Positions 10,605 to 22,869 of a DNA stretch of 64,000 bases are shown piece after piece. The translations under genes and the position numbers were made by a program. The notes beneath the pieces were generated by a model. That model saw only the letters and a list, made by a program, of their open reading frames with translations. It ran no database searches and was not told the DNA's origin. Positions within the stretch are counted from its first letter, which is position 1; each line of letters starts with the position of its first letter. The DNA is from Carallia brachiata (taxonomy: Eukaryota > Streptophyta > Magnoliopsida > Malpighiales > Rhizophoraceae), in assembly GCA_021464245.1 (NCBI GenBank), contig JADCRB010000077.1, positions 806,001 through 870,000 on the forward strand. Reading direction: 5' to 3'.

Positions 10605-12552
10605 AAAAGTTCTCCATAAAATTGTCAGCTCCTATTAAAATTTTATGGCTTACTACAGCAATTTTCCCCCCATCCCCCCCCAAATAAAAAAAAAACAGAG
10701 TGAGAAAGAGAAACAAAAGTTTGTAAACTCATAAACGATTTTTGCTTTCCAATTTAAAATATTTGTGATTTGCTACTATAATATAATATTTTTTAAACCG
10801 TGTCTCCAAATCTTGCTCCTAATTTCTAGACAAATTTTGCATGATACCTAAACTCTTTTTTTTTTATTTGTTATCCTCTTTGTTTCTTTTCTCCACTGTT
10901 ATAAAAAAAAAAAAAAGGGAAAATTTTGCATTACAACTAATAAACTCTAACGAGAATCCGTCCGTTGTCAACAGCCACCGCAATACCAAAATCACTGTCA
11001 AAAATCATTCGTTTTTAATGCGAGTTAAATCTATCATGTCTCTCTTCACTTGTGCTTTGTTCACTGCCTGTTCTTTATAGATTACAGAGAGTTTTCCAAC
11101 TCTCAGTTTCAAATCTCAAACAAAAGGAATTAGAAGAAGAGAAGCATTCAGGGAGAGTTAGGGAGTCATTAATTTTAAAGCTAAATACACGACCGTGAGA
11201 TTTCAGTCAATAGTTTAAAATTTTGAATAAATTTTTTTTTGACATGTATAAGAAATTTCATGATTAAAAAACTATGAGCTCATGCTTCCATTCTAAAATA
11301 ACTATATTTTGTTAAAATTACAAAAAAGATCATTATGATGTTTCATGTAATAGTTTAAATTTTTTAATAAAAATTAGTTTTTGACCTTTAATAACCCCCT
11401 GCAGATGAAATGTAAGGGTAGAATTAACACCTAAAAGGCTTAAACACTTATTTACAGGTATGTGCAAAATGTTTCTTCTTAATAAAAAAATATAGATAGT
11501 AATGAATAGGTGGGTACGTGGTAGATAAACAGGGATTTAGACCGTTAAATCGTAAAAAATATATTAAATTTTAAAAAATAAATAAATAAATTATTAGATA
11601 TTATTTAATTAATTACATAACTCCAACATATGTGACTAAAGTATGCACTTAATCTTACTCCTTATAAATGTACCTTGATTAAATGAATCTATATCACAGT
11701 GATTTTAATTACTCTTTTTAAATCAACAAAAAAGTGTTATGTTCTTCGTAGCTCTTGTAAATGTAGGCCGAAATTAACATTTGAGTCTTTCGTATTCGCA
11801 TTTAACTTTTGTTAAAGAACAAATTTATTATCCAAATATTATTAAACTTGTAGAAGTTTTCTTCACATTTGATATTAATATTAACAAATTTGAAATCTTT
11901 AATCCCATACCCTGTGTTTAGAAACCATGAAATTGGGTGGAATTCCTACAAAGACAAAGAAATGCGAGTAAATTAGATATGAAACACTTGTTTAGAAATA
12001 GAAGAGAATGAGACTTATTCGTAGAATCCATCGTTTTATTGGGTGAAAAACCAATTCCCCTAAGGGAATTGGCGTTGTTATGTATTTTTTTTGTTTTTTA
12101 TGCAACAATTATATTTTTATCCCTATATTTAATTTCTTATTCTTATTTTTTAAAGATAAAATATGTAATACGAAATTTATTATTTTTTTTACCTCGTACT
12201 TTTTACTTATTTTTAAATAAAATATTTGTTATTTTATTTTCTTTCACTACCCTCTCCTAAACAAAAAAAAAATAAAATAAAATAAAATATACAATTTCAT
12301 TTCAACATTTATTATTCATATATCCATTCCATCCATATTCTTCTCCTCCTGTTTTTTTTTTAATACCAAACAAGGAGTTAAAGTTGGGGCGTGACAGAGT
12401 GGGACCGGGAAAGCTGACAAAAATGAGACCTGGAAATGTTTTGCTAGTTGGAAGATGGACCATGGAATTTAAAACAGAAATAATCAGACAAAACTGAACA
12501 ACTTCCTGGCAGTGAATTTCAGGTTTGAGGAAGCAGTTCGAGTTGCAAATCA
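10605..12552. other. AT-rich spacer between ML-A and ML-B; partly duplicated elsewhere
   Basis: No gene. Segments around 10.74-11.45 kb recur inverted at about 30.2-31.05 kb and 40.2-41.05 kb, so this belongs to the duplicated unit. The part from 11.9 to 12.3 kb is AT-rich with many short homopolymers and may be a decayed MITE. The last 150 bases before 12553 resemble the leader of ML-D. Confidence 0.6.
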
Positions 12553-15500
12553 ATGGCGAATTCTCCTTCTTCTTCTTGGATGATGCAGACCCATTTGCTC
12601 CTCATAGCCACTTGTCTTCTCTTAACTTCAGTTCTTTCCACTGATGTCAAATACTGCGGTCAGTTTCCTCTCCACCGCTGTTGTTTGCTGTTTTCTCGCT
12701 TTTACTTGAAGAAAAATCTTTTCTTTCTTTAATTTTCGTCTTTCTTTGGATATTGGGTACCTCAGATATTATTTGTAGATGAACGAAAAAAGAAATCTAA
12801 TTCATTTCTCAGTTTAATTGGTTTCTGGGTGTTCATTTTTCCATCTAAAAATTCACAGTTTCTGTACAGTTTCAAACTTATATCTATCTACTTGTGCTAT
12901 TTTTGATTGCGGTCAATCAGATTTTGATGTAATGAACTTAATGCAGATAAGAAAGCAAACTATGCTGTGAAGGTCCATGGAGTTGAGATCTCCCCCGATC
13001 CTGTGGATACTGGCGAGCCAGCCACCTTTAAGATCTCGGGCTCTACAGGTGATTTCTCTGTTCTTGTCCTTGTTCTTTTTTCAGTTTTCAGTTTATCTAG
13101 TATTTTCCTTGTGCTTTCTTACTGGGTTGTCGGGTTAGAGATTTAATTACATGATTATGCATGCGGTCCTTTGGAAAAATGTTAATATTTTCTCACATGG
13201 ATAAGACAACTTGCTTGATGAATATTAGTACTTCTCAAGTATTGGTAATCTTATTTTTACGGTTGTTGCAAAAGAATGTTATTGCAGTCTGGGATTTGTA
13301 CGTCATTAAGAAGAGGAGAAAGATGAAGGCATGTGTAAGAAGTAGACTGAGCCACATGCTTTTCGTCTTCCAATCTGTTTTTATGCAAGCAATTTTTCAA
13401 TCTTTGGTTTTTGGCGGTCTTATCGCAGTTAACCTCACGCTAACTCATTTTGTTCCCATGATTGTTGAATTTTGTCAACATTGTCATTTCCCTTTTAGAG
13501 AATTTAGCAAAATCATGGTGTTTGGCTCATTATGGGGGAATATGTTTAACGGAAGTTTTGAGGAACACTTGCTAATGCTTGAAATTTTTTCACTGCTAAA
13601 CTTATTATTGTCCAAGTAATAGAAATATATCAATGCGATGGGGTTTATGGCCCTAAGGTGACATAAAACCTTGGTCGCACTATACCACATGGCATCAAGG
13701 CAAAGAAATTTGGTTAGAAAGTCTAAGAATTAGCAAATTTGCTATTGGATCTACAGAACTGATACATTCAGATGATCCGCACGGATGTGTCCAATCAGTT
13801 ACACGTACATCATATTGAGTATTATTACTTGGTTGCTTGAATCAAGTTGCTTAACCTCCATCCCTTTTATTCTTAGCTCATGGGTCTTCTTAACTTAGCT
13901 TTTCAGTTTCTGGCCTTTCAAGTCTGTGGTGTTCATTAATGGAACTTGGCTCCATTTTTTAATTGACTCTGGCATGGATTTGAATCTTGGTGTTTGAAAT
14001 ATCCATCCATACTAATGAATCTTTTAGATTTCTTTTTTTTTCCGGTGCCACGTACCATTTGGATGTTTATAATTCTCAAGATCTCAGTTTTATTATGGAA
14101 TCTTGCTTAAGCACTGATTAACTCTAGACTGCATTGGTCCTCACTATCCATCGTTGTTTTCCTACTTTCTATTGCACTTTCTATGCATATGACTGTTGTC
14201 TTTGCTTTGGCACTTCATTAACAGGCTTTCCTTTTTTACAGGCGAAACTATATCAGGAGGCCAGCTGGTCATTGATGTTTCTTACTTTTCTGTACGTGTC
14301 CACCGGGAAACCCGTGATCTTTGTGAGGAGATAACCTGCCCAGTAGCAACAGGCAGCTTTGTGCTCTCGCACACACAAAAATTACCTGGATTCACTCCAC
14401 CAGTAAGTAAACTACAAGATCTATGCTTTATGCTGTTCCATTTAGTTCCTAAAATTCTCTGTCTCCAACATGCCACTTTAATTTCTTGGCTATATCATTA
14501 TAGTACTGTAATTTCAAGAAATTGACATGTGTGTGCTGATTACTTGTGCAAAATTCAAGGTTCAGGGTTTATGATAAATTTTCTTCTCATTTGAAGCCGT
14601 ATATTTGCTTTGCATGACCAACTCTGTTGCTAGTAATTAGCTGTCAGCCTATTACCATTGCTGCGGTTGGAGTCTGGCTATAAATGCTAGCGACTATGAA
14701 CCTTCCTATGCACTTCTTTTGTTTCGGTGGAAAACCTAATGGATAAGGGGTTGATATTAATGATGGGATTAGCAATCAGGAAGTCACTTCTACATAATTT
14801 GCCTCAAGGCATATGAAGGCTAAAGATTACTACTCAGCTAGCATAGCATCTTTTGTTGCTTTAGTTTTTATCTCTATGACATAATCTGCTAACTTCTTGT
14901 GACGAGCTCGACATATTCAAAATATGACTGGCTGACAGCTGATGTTTGACTTGTTTGGCAGTACAAGCATACTTTGACTTCATGTCCTCTACGTTTATAT
15001 ATGTCCTTTGGACTCTTGGCAAACTAAATGTGAGCTTTATTGGTATCAAAAACGTAATATTTTGATAATTTTTATGTTTTGGGCATGGTACCTCACATTT
15101 TGTTCACAGTTGTTTTCCTGTCTGTGTTTTTGTCATTATTCTTTTTTTCTGATACACTTTTCAAATTTTTTGACGTCACGGTTATGAAGGCTACTGTTGG
15201 CCCATTAATGCATGCAAGATTCAATTCATTGAGTTCCTCTAAAGTTATAAGCAGCATCTTGTTTAATTTAAAACAGTTGAATTGGTTGTATAGGATCTTT
15301 ATAAATATCGTGAAAAATCTCTAAAGCTCTAATGATGAATTGATCAACATCAAGCTGGAGATTTTGCTTTGTTCGCCCCATAAGTTCTTGTAGAGCCTCC
15401 TTGGGTAGGCAAATTCTAGTTTGAACAAGAATTGAAATTGAATGCAATGGCATACTTTGGGGATCTGATGGAGTGAAGGATAAACATTAAAGAATTTCTT

Positions 15501-16723
15501 GAATTCATAGACTCGGATAGGACTTTAGGACATACACTGCAGGTTTAAGTACACAAGAACTTGTTGCACGATAACGTTTGGTGCCTGAGATGCAGGGGAA
15601 AATGACATGGAAAAAAATTTCTCATCCTTTAAAGCTTCAAAAGCCTCCAATAACTTATTTCATGCTTTGCAATTTTGAGTTGCAAATGTTATACACCTAT
15701 TTACGCCATAAATATTTGGTCTTCTTTGTTATGCATAATTAACAAGTAAGTGTTTTCTTGACAAGAAACACTTTGATACCTCATCCTTTCATGAATATAT
15801 TCAAATGCCAACAGTGTTTGTGTGCTTATAAAGTGATCCATACACTGCCACTTCAGAAATTTTGCCTTTTAAGCAAAGATAGCGGTGATAACAGATTCAT
15901 GGATGACATACTCGTTCTTACCATCTGAACAGGTCCCTCGCCTTACTCCATAAGTTTTCTGTTAATGAGATATCTGTTTCAGCTTAACAGATATTGCTGG
16001 TATACCCATCACATTTATGCTCCCTGTTTGAAGCATTAATGGTTAATGCTCTTTCCAGATGGTAGCTGTCTTTTGAAATTGCACATATCATGGTCTTCTT
16101 TTGAGGGATGTAAATTTTATTTTATTTTTTTTTCAATGATCTGTGACATCTGTCAAACATATTCTTCCAGTTTTCTAGTTCCAGTCAACCTAGCTTGATC
16201 CCACCCTAATTGTTCCAGTTTTCTGGTTTGAGGAAGGATTGTCTGTTTGTCCTGTACTCATTTAACAAATAAGGCATCTTTTAAAGTTTCAAATCACTTC
16301 ACCTTTTTCAATATGTCAATGATCTTGATCTTAGAATTTCATCATTAATGAATAACCATATTCATGTACTGCGCTTGCTTCAATTTTCTTTATAAAGAAA
16401 AACTATTAGTGAAGAAACTTTGAAAAAGCTCAATTCCTGACCTGCTTTGCTCTTTCTGTAAGTCCTGCTCCCTTGTTCAACTGACTTGTTTGCGTTCGGA
16501 CCTGGACGAAAGGATGGTTGGTTTTATTTGGTTATTCAAATTTCACCCCAAAAATATTGTTGGAATCTGGCACGTTTGCTTCATGTATATTACGCAAATT
16601 ATATGCTGTTTACAGGGATCTTACACGTTGAAGATGACAATGAAGGACAATAGTGATCAAGAACTGACTTGCATCAGCTTCAAGTTCAAAATCGGTTTGA
16701 CATCCTTGGTCTCTGATACTTGA
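12553..16723 (+). CDS. ML-B: intact ML-domain (MD-2-related lipid-recognition) secreted protein
   Basis: Four exons with continuous phase: 12553-12658, 12947-13048, 14242-14402 and 16616-16723, encoding 158 residues, the usual size for plant ML proteins. Residues 1 to about 30 form a signal peptide (THLLLIATCLLLTSVLS), followed by mature DVKYC. The ML beta-sandwich runs to the end with expected cysteines (VKYC, DLCEEITC, LTC) and conserved stretches VEISPDPV, FVLSHTQKLPGFTP and GSYTLKMTMKD. ML proteins bind single lipid molecules in a hydrophobic pocket; plant members are annotated as PG/PI transfer proteins in the endomembrane or apoplast. The 2.2-kb last intron has no NAC gene, unlike ML-A and ML-C. 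This is the only ML copy in the window without a visible lesion, so it probably carries the function for the cluster. Confidence 0.9.
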
Positions 16724-17605
16724 GTGCCAGCACCGAGTCCAGAGCTGCCTTTGGGTCTAATGTAGTTTTGTTCTAAAGCTTCCCTGAAAGTATCTTTCGC
16801 TTCACATGCTTTGTTATGAAGTTGATTGTTGAATTTATGCTATGCTTTTTTGGTGGACAAGGGACAATACATATTCAAATTGCAACTCATAACTTGAAAA
16901 GGGATGTGAATGTTTGTTATGGAGTATATATCTACATGCAAACACTGCCAAAGTAATTGTGCAACAGGTAATGACGACTATCCTTCTAAGATACGAGGGA
17001 CCTTGTTGGTCCCTTGCTGGACCAGCCGACTGCAGATGGCTTTCAGATCGGGCCTGCCTCCGACATTTAGCCTGAGCTCGAGAAATTCACGTGCACAAAT
17101 CGTCTTTTTAGATCTCAGCGTTTACAAAATTAAAACTGTTGTACTTATTCCCCATTTAGGAATTAGTCGTTTAAAATTTACTAACTCACAAAACATACAA
17201 GGTTAATGAAAACCATCATAATTTTCTAAGAATCCTTTGTGAAGGAACAAAAATATAAAAGTTCTAGCTGAAGAGAAACGCGAACCACCACCAGTTTTGA
17301 GGAAACAAAAATTGAGGTAGGAAAGCAAGATCTAAAGAGGGCACCCCAATCCCAGAAGAGGTTGTCTGAAATCACGCACGTTTGTTTGAGTAGCCAATGT
17401 CCTTTTTGGTCAATTTTACCTCTCATTCCCCACTCTTTGAGCATAAGCCTTGCAGTAGGAAAAAAAAAAAAAAAAAAGGCAATTGCATGCAAGTGAAGTT
17501 CTGGTAGGCTTTGTTGAAGGAGTTACAATACAAACAAAGTTGAGTTAAAACTTGACGGGATATTGGAAACAAAGTACGAGTACTAGATCATCTCAGCCCC
17601 ACATC
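16724..17605. other. Spacer downstream of ML-B
   Basis: The first 200 bases are probably ML-B 3' untranslated region. A GC-richer stretch at about 16.98-17.10 kb stands out but matches nothing I recognise. The rest is AT-rich with a poly-A run at 17460-17477. No gene seen. Confidence 0.5.
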
Positions 17606-17919
17606 ACATCTACTTCAAGAACTCCATAAACCAAATGTTACCAACAAAGCATTCATAATTATCGCCTCGGAATCCAACTCGAGTTGCCAAGGCCATGAAC
17701 TCATGTTGTGTTCTTTCCTTTCCCCCTTGGCGTTGAATCCTTATAAGAACATCCCCTTGGCAAATTCCTTTGGTTATAGCATTAATTTTGGAAGCATTTG
17801 GAACGACAAATTCCACAACTACAACCTTTCCCTCGTTTGGGATGGCTTTGTGGCAATTCTTCCGCAACATCATACGTTTCTCGTCTCCCCGATCACGCAG
17901 TATCCCCTACCAACATATT

Positions 17920-17922
<3 letters not shown>

Positions 17923-17955
<33 letters not shown>
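17923..17955. repeat. (AT)n microsatellite
   Basis: About 16 AT units sitting where the O-methyltransferase catalytic region should be. Likely length-variable. Confidence 0.9.
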
Positions 17956-17956
<1 letters not shown>

Positions 17957-18235
17957 TATGATTGGCCTATACAACTGGTCCATGTTTATCAAGAAGGCAA
18001 TAGAGTTACGGATTAACTTGCATTTTATGCACTTAGTCAGAGCCCGGATTTGACTCTCTTGAAGCAACCTCCCACATATCTTCGCCAAATTCTCAACGAG
18101 GATACTTCTTTTCATAGATATGTAGTTCTTTAATTTTATTTTCGGCTTGCCATCCACATTCACCAAAAAATGGCATCTCCCTTCGGAATGCTTTCAAACA
18201 TATCTCCCCCTACGTATTCCACACCTACAAGGCCA

Positions 18236-18845
18236 CAACAATTATTCTTAGGGAGTAACTACGTGCACCGCATCGAGTTGTACACGGAGGAATATTTTGA
18301 TATTTTTCTTTTTTCTTTTTTTAATCAAATTAAAATGTAGGTCTAGATGAGTGTTATCATAGAATAAAATATAAGAAGTAGATTCCATATAAGATTCCCT
18401 AAAAAAAATTTTCTTTCGAATTTGTTTCTAAAAAACCTATAAATAAAATTATTATATTAAATGTGTATAATTCTCGGTATCCAACCTCTCTATACCAACC
18501 ATTTCCATTATTCTTAAGATGGAAAAGTATACACACTCACATATGCATAAAATATATATTAATAGTCTAAGTTTAACTTGTTAAAAGCTAAAAGATGCTA
18601 ACTATAACTATTAAGCTAAGAAATTTAGTCAATCAAAATAAATACATATCCACACAAGGACTTGAAGCAGTGAGGAGAATTTCAATTTCACTCACTTTGT
18701 TTTTTTATGAGTATAACTTACTCATTATTTTATATCACATAATAAGTGAAGTCTATTTGAAGTAAAAAATAAAAAAATAAATTTGTATAATATAAAATTA
18801 AAAATAAGTTATACTAAAAAAAAATAAAATTAATAAGCACTGAAA
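18236..18845. other. AT-rich insertion between O-methyltransferase fragments
   Basis: About 600 bases with no coding potential separate two collinear O-methyltransferase pieces. No terminal repeats identified; it may be a decayed intron or insertion. Confidence 0.4.
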
Positions 18846-19172
18846 ATTAATACCCTTGATGCGAGAATACGGGGAAATTATTGCCTTGAAAGTGTGTCCC
18901 AGGCTGCCATCCACATCCACCAGCTCCTTAAACCTGGAGTCATGCTCCAGGTTTAAGCACATGAAGCAGCTGGTGCATGTGTCAAGGCAATAATTTCTAT
19001 GTATCCCCACATAAAGGTGTGTCCCAGGCTGCCATCCACATCCACCAGCTCCTTAAACCTGGAGTCATACTCCAGGTTTAAGCACATGAAGCAGCTGGTG
19101 CATGTGGATGGCAGCCTGGGGCGCACTCTCAAGGCAATAATTTCTATGTATCCCCACATAAAGGGTATTAAT
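18846..19172. repeat. Inverted and tandem duplication of an O-methyltransferase exon segment (hairpin)
   Basis: The SAM-binding exon segment occurs minus-sense at 18846-18931 and plus-sense at 19088-19172, forming arms of about 85 bases with some mismatches. A 125-base period links two cores, each with a short palindrome (AAACCTGGAGT..ACTCCAGGTTT around 18930-18955 and 19055-19080). So the order is minus-arm, stem, short plus-arm, minus-arm, stem, plus-arm. A further plus-sense piece (DMFESIPK) at about 19358-19385 mirrors the minus piece at 18183-18210. Transcription of either strand would give a long foldback RNA. Confidence 0.82.
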
Positions 19173-19699
19173 TTCAAGTCCTGGAACGGATACATATTTG
19201 TTACGATTGAAGTTCTAAGCTTAATAGTTAAAGTTAGCATATTTATATTTTTAATAAGTTAAACCTATGATATTAATAAATGTTTTTATGGATATTTGAG
19301 TACGTATATTTTGCCATCATTGAGAAGAACTGTTTTAGGTGTGGCACACGTCGAGAGAGACATGTTTGAAAGCATTCCGAAGATTATTTGTCTACCTAAA
19401 TCAATTTGCTAGTCTTTTCATGACGATAGTGGTGAAATTCAACATCGCGTCGTTGAAAACTTGGTTGATTCGAGGGTCTGTTGCACCATACTCAAAAGCT
19501 TGCATCCTACGGACCATGTCAAATGCAATGCCTCCTTCAAGAACTGCATTTTTCAGATGGGACCTGCAAGTAGAGAGAGCAATTAAAAAGTTGGGACTTG
19601 CACGTGGAGAGAACAATTTGAAAGATAAGGGCGTACTCAGTGCATAAAGGTGCACTATGAGTTTTGGGGAAGGATCAAATTCACAATCTTTTGCCACTC

Positions 19700-20290
19700 A
19701 AACCCATAACTTCTTGGTAAAAAAGGCAAATTCTTTTTTATAGCGGAAAGGTGTTTAAATCTTCATTGGTTAGTATTTTGTATTTTATTGAGATGAGATT
19801 TTATATTCTTATATCTTCGACAAGAGACAAGGATAAATTAAATTTTAATATTATGTCAAATTAAATTTTGAAACTTTAAATACACTTAAAATTTTAAGTT
19901 AGTAGGTAGAAAAATTTAAAAGTATTATAAATCACGTTAATTATTTGTATTTTATTAATATAAAACTTTATACTCTTTAATAAGTTAACAAGTGAAAAAA
20001 AAAAAAACAAGGGACCAATGGGTGGAGTGGGGTTTTCAATCGATTTATTGCTTAGTTGGCTTTTTTTTTTTTTTTTTTGACTTTGGTACTTTCTATTTGG
20101 CTGTAAATTTTATTTTTGTAAATACTGACAAGTTTAAGCTCATTTTGTTAGTGAATTTAGATGAATTGCTGCGTGAAACCTGTATTTCATTAAGTATCAT
20201 TAATGAAATATATGCACTAATTTATCAAAAAACAGAGATGAAGAGATCTGTTTGTAGAAAGCATATGATTATAATTATAATGTAGATGAA
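19700..20290. other. Intron 1 of the O-methyltransferase pseudogene
   Basis: AT-rich, with poly-A and poly-T runs near 20.0 kb. No gene seen. Confidence 0.5.
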
Positions 20291-20835
20291 ATCAGTTACC
20301 AGATCTCCATGAAGACTTTATCCTGACACAAGGCTATCAAGGGACCCAACGAAACTCCATCTTGGTTTCGTACAAAGTATTCGGACACAAGAGTCAGACT
20401 GTAGGACCTCTCCGGGTTAGCAACATCCACTGAGCAACCAAGCACTTCATAGCAAGCCAAGAGCCTAAGAATGCTGTCAAGCATGAAGGCTGCATCTGGG
20501 TTTATTGCAGGCATCTCGGCCACGATCTCGGGGGCAGACAGCTTGGAGCCAGGAGGTCCTGTTTTGGCTATAATCTCAAACACGCCGAGATCAATTGCAG
20601 CTTTCGTCGCCATGGGAAGCACCGAGCTGGATACAAGTTGCAATGCGTAGCCAATCGTGCCTTGTTTTACTTCATCAACCACATGATTAAGGTGAGCCGT
20701 CAACCCTGTAGGAGGAGCCATGTTTTGAATTATGACCTTTCCATATTTATTGTAGACTAAAAACTAGCAGTTCATGTATATGTTCTATTCATCATTCATG
20801 CATCCAATTTTATAACTAGATGGGATAAGTCGGCT

Positions 20836-20999
20836 TTCTTGCATTTTTCTTTTTAAGTCTTAAAGGAGCTGTAGTACAGCTAGTAGAAGAAGGGGATATG
20901 GAAATAATAGGTCCGAAATTCGAACCTCGCACTTGGTGGTTAGAGGATAACTCTCCAACCACTGCAGCCAAAGGCTGCTTCCCTTCTTGCATTTTTCTT
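20836..20999 (-). mobile_element. tRNA-derived SINE with perfect 16-bp target duplication
   Basis: TTCTTGCATTTTTCTT occurs at 20836-20851 and 20984-20999. The 132-base body reads on the minus strand as a pol III promoter: a near-consensus A box (TGGTTGGAGAG) and, about 35 bases on, a B box (GGTTCGAATTT). The tail is A-rich (AAGACTTAAA next to the left repeat). Perfect duplication implies a fairly recent insertion. SINE family not named. Confidence 0.8.
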
Positions 21000-22865
21000 A
21001 ATGTACAATAAAGTGCCGTTATTAGGATTCATAAACCTTACATTTGGAAAAAGATAGGTGCACCGAAGGAGCTGCATTGAACATGCTGGTGGAGAATAAA
21101 ATAATATTTTTTGTTTTAATTTTTTGAAAAGAATTTGAGAAAGAATTTTTTTTAGTGCATTTCACGTAGATTCTACAATTTAAAATTTATATCAATTAAG
21201 ATTTTAGTTTCGTAAAAAAAAAAGGGGGGGAAATATTAGAATTTGGCCTAATGCTCCACTCAATCTAAGAATTCAGTGTATCTATCTCAACCCATTACAT
21301 TTTAGCAATAATATACCAATATATTAATGGTCTCAATTACATGTCGGGAAAGAATTTTCAAAAAAAATTTCATAATACAGCTATATAAATTAATTATACA
21401 ATTATATTAATTACAAGTATAATAAAAAAAATTATTTTTTTTATTATACAATAAATTTATGTAATTGTTAAAAGTTTTCAAGCCATTGTATTACCAAAAT
21501 TTCACCGACAATTTTTCTTTCGACAACTTTTCCTACTTTTCCTATATTAATTTTATATTTATAGTCCTCAAAACTAACGTTTGACATTTGCACAAGTACC
21601 ATGACAAAAATGTTCTTATTAGCTTTTTTTTGTCCAATGACACCGACGTGAGCACTATACGATGAAAAATTAGCATAGAATACAGCAGGAACATCTCCTC
21701 GGGACCGCCACTGCTCTTGGAAGCTTCGCTTGTAGCTTCGATATAAACATTTGATAGATTGGTGATGATAATTTATGGATCTGACAGCCAACAAGACTTT
21801 GGTAGGTAATGGAAAGAAGATAGGTGTGCGCAACTCATGGAATTATGCCCTTGGTCTTACAGATTTGTGTTTAACTCGTCTGTTTAGAATCCGAAAGATC
21901 CCTTTATTCGTTTGCTTCACGCTGGTGGGTCAATTTTGATGTGGTTTGTTATTTATATTTAACATGCCTCGGTTTGGGTTGGTTTGGTGCTTATATTTAA
22001 ATGAAATTAATAGTCTTAGTTTGAAATTTTTTTAAAATTGCAACGAAATCAACATAAAAATGAAATCAATCAACTTCTCTTAACAAAACTCAAACCTTGA
22101 TTTACATAAATTATAAATAATAATCAATCTATTTTCAACAATTTTGATAATTTCAGTTTAATTTTAATTGGGTAGTATAATTTCACTTACACCTTTAACC
22201 TTATTGGCTTATCTACATTGCTAACTCCGCCTGTTTACTTATTGTTTCATCTAGAGGCAAGTTTGGATGTTAAAGATTTGAGTTGGGTGATTTTCCAAAT
22301 TGTATTTACTTATCTATGATAAATATATAATCTTCTCGACTCTTTGCACCAAAAAAAAAAAGGTCTTCCCCACTACTGGACCACATACGGAGCATTGTTA
22401 TGCTAGATGAGCATGCACCATACAAATGGCTTATCCTAAATACAAACAAAGGGATCAAAAAACCTTATTTCCTTGGACTACATTGCACATCCTAATGCAA
22501 ATTGCAAAGTTGCACGAGAATATGGGTAGACGTGACTAGACAAGGAACCAAGTGTTAACTCTAAATTTAGAGAGCTTCCTCCCATTTTATTTTATTTTAT
22601 TTTTTGATAATGGTCGGCCTTTACTGAAATAGGGCACCGTTTCTTTCTAAGAATAATGACTTTGTAATGACTCACTCGAAGTTTACATGGATGAGATTCT
22701 CAAGTTCGAACAGCAGTTAGAGTCAATTAACCAAAATTTTTAAAAAAAAAAGCTGTGTCTTGGAGTCATAATTGGTGAAATTTTTGTTAGTATTACCGGA
22801 TCCTTTGCCTTTATTGAGGGCATTGTATTTTGCGTCTCACTTCTTACACTTGTTGATCTTAAGCA
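21000..22865. other. AT-rich intergenic stretch without recognised genes
   Basis: Open frames here (for example 21.47-21.83 kb, minus) show no family resemblance and look fortuitous. Homopolymer-rich, with no clear terminal repeats. Confidence 0.5.
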
Positions 22866-22869
22866 AAAT

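Larger units (their letters stand above)
17610..20721 (-). pseudogene. COMT-type O-methyltransferase, scrambled pseudogene
   Basis: Plant caffeic acid/flavonoid-type O-methyltransferase pieces on the minus strand. Exon 1 (20721-20300) is intact, with the dimerisation domain (YALQLVSSSVLPMATKAAID) and a good donor. Exon 2 starts at 19563 after a proper acceptor ([32 protein letters not shown]) but breaks off after VMKRLA near 19404. SAM-binding residues LVDVDGSLG occur at about 18930-18850, where the family motif is LVDVGGGxG, so a key Gly is Asp. DMFESIPKGDAIF lies at about 18235-18165 and then derails. The C-terminal exon piece (17873-17610) has KNCHKAIPNEGKVVVVEF, GGKERTQHEF and ends WFMEFLK. 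The catalytic His block (normally KWILHDW) is missing, interrupted by about 150 bases including an (AT)n tract. A plus-strand copy of exon 3 pieces is embedded between. No functional enzyme is expected. Confidence 0.88.

Noticed and set aside
13161..13619. 152-codon plus-strand frame.
   Set aside because: Lies wholly in ML-B intron 2 and is not preserved as a frame in the ML-D copy of that intron.
14861..15453. Minus-strand frames in ML-B intron 3 as a remnant of a nested NAC gene.
   Set aside because: No NAC motif in any frame; the intron looks ordinary, so ML-B probably never held the NAC insertion or lost it completely.
17923..17955. Tandem array as a possible CRISPR or satellite.
   Set aside because: Plain AT dinucleotide repeat without spacers; plant nuclear DNA.
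17921..18166. Minus-strand frame beginning MVNVDGKPKIKLKN.
   Set aside because: It begins where the O-methyltransferase fragment derails and runs into the (AT)n tract; no domain recognised.
21468..21833. 121-codon minus-strand frame.
   Set aside because: No recognisable motif, AT-biased composition and no splice context; treated as fortuitous.
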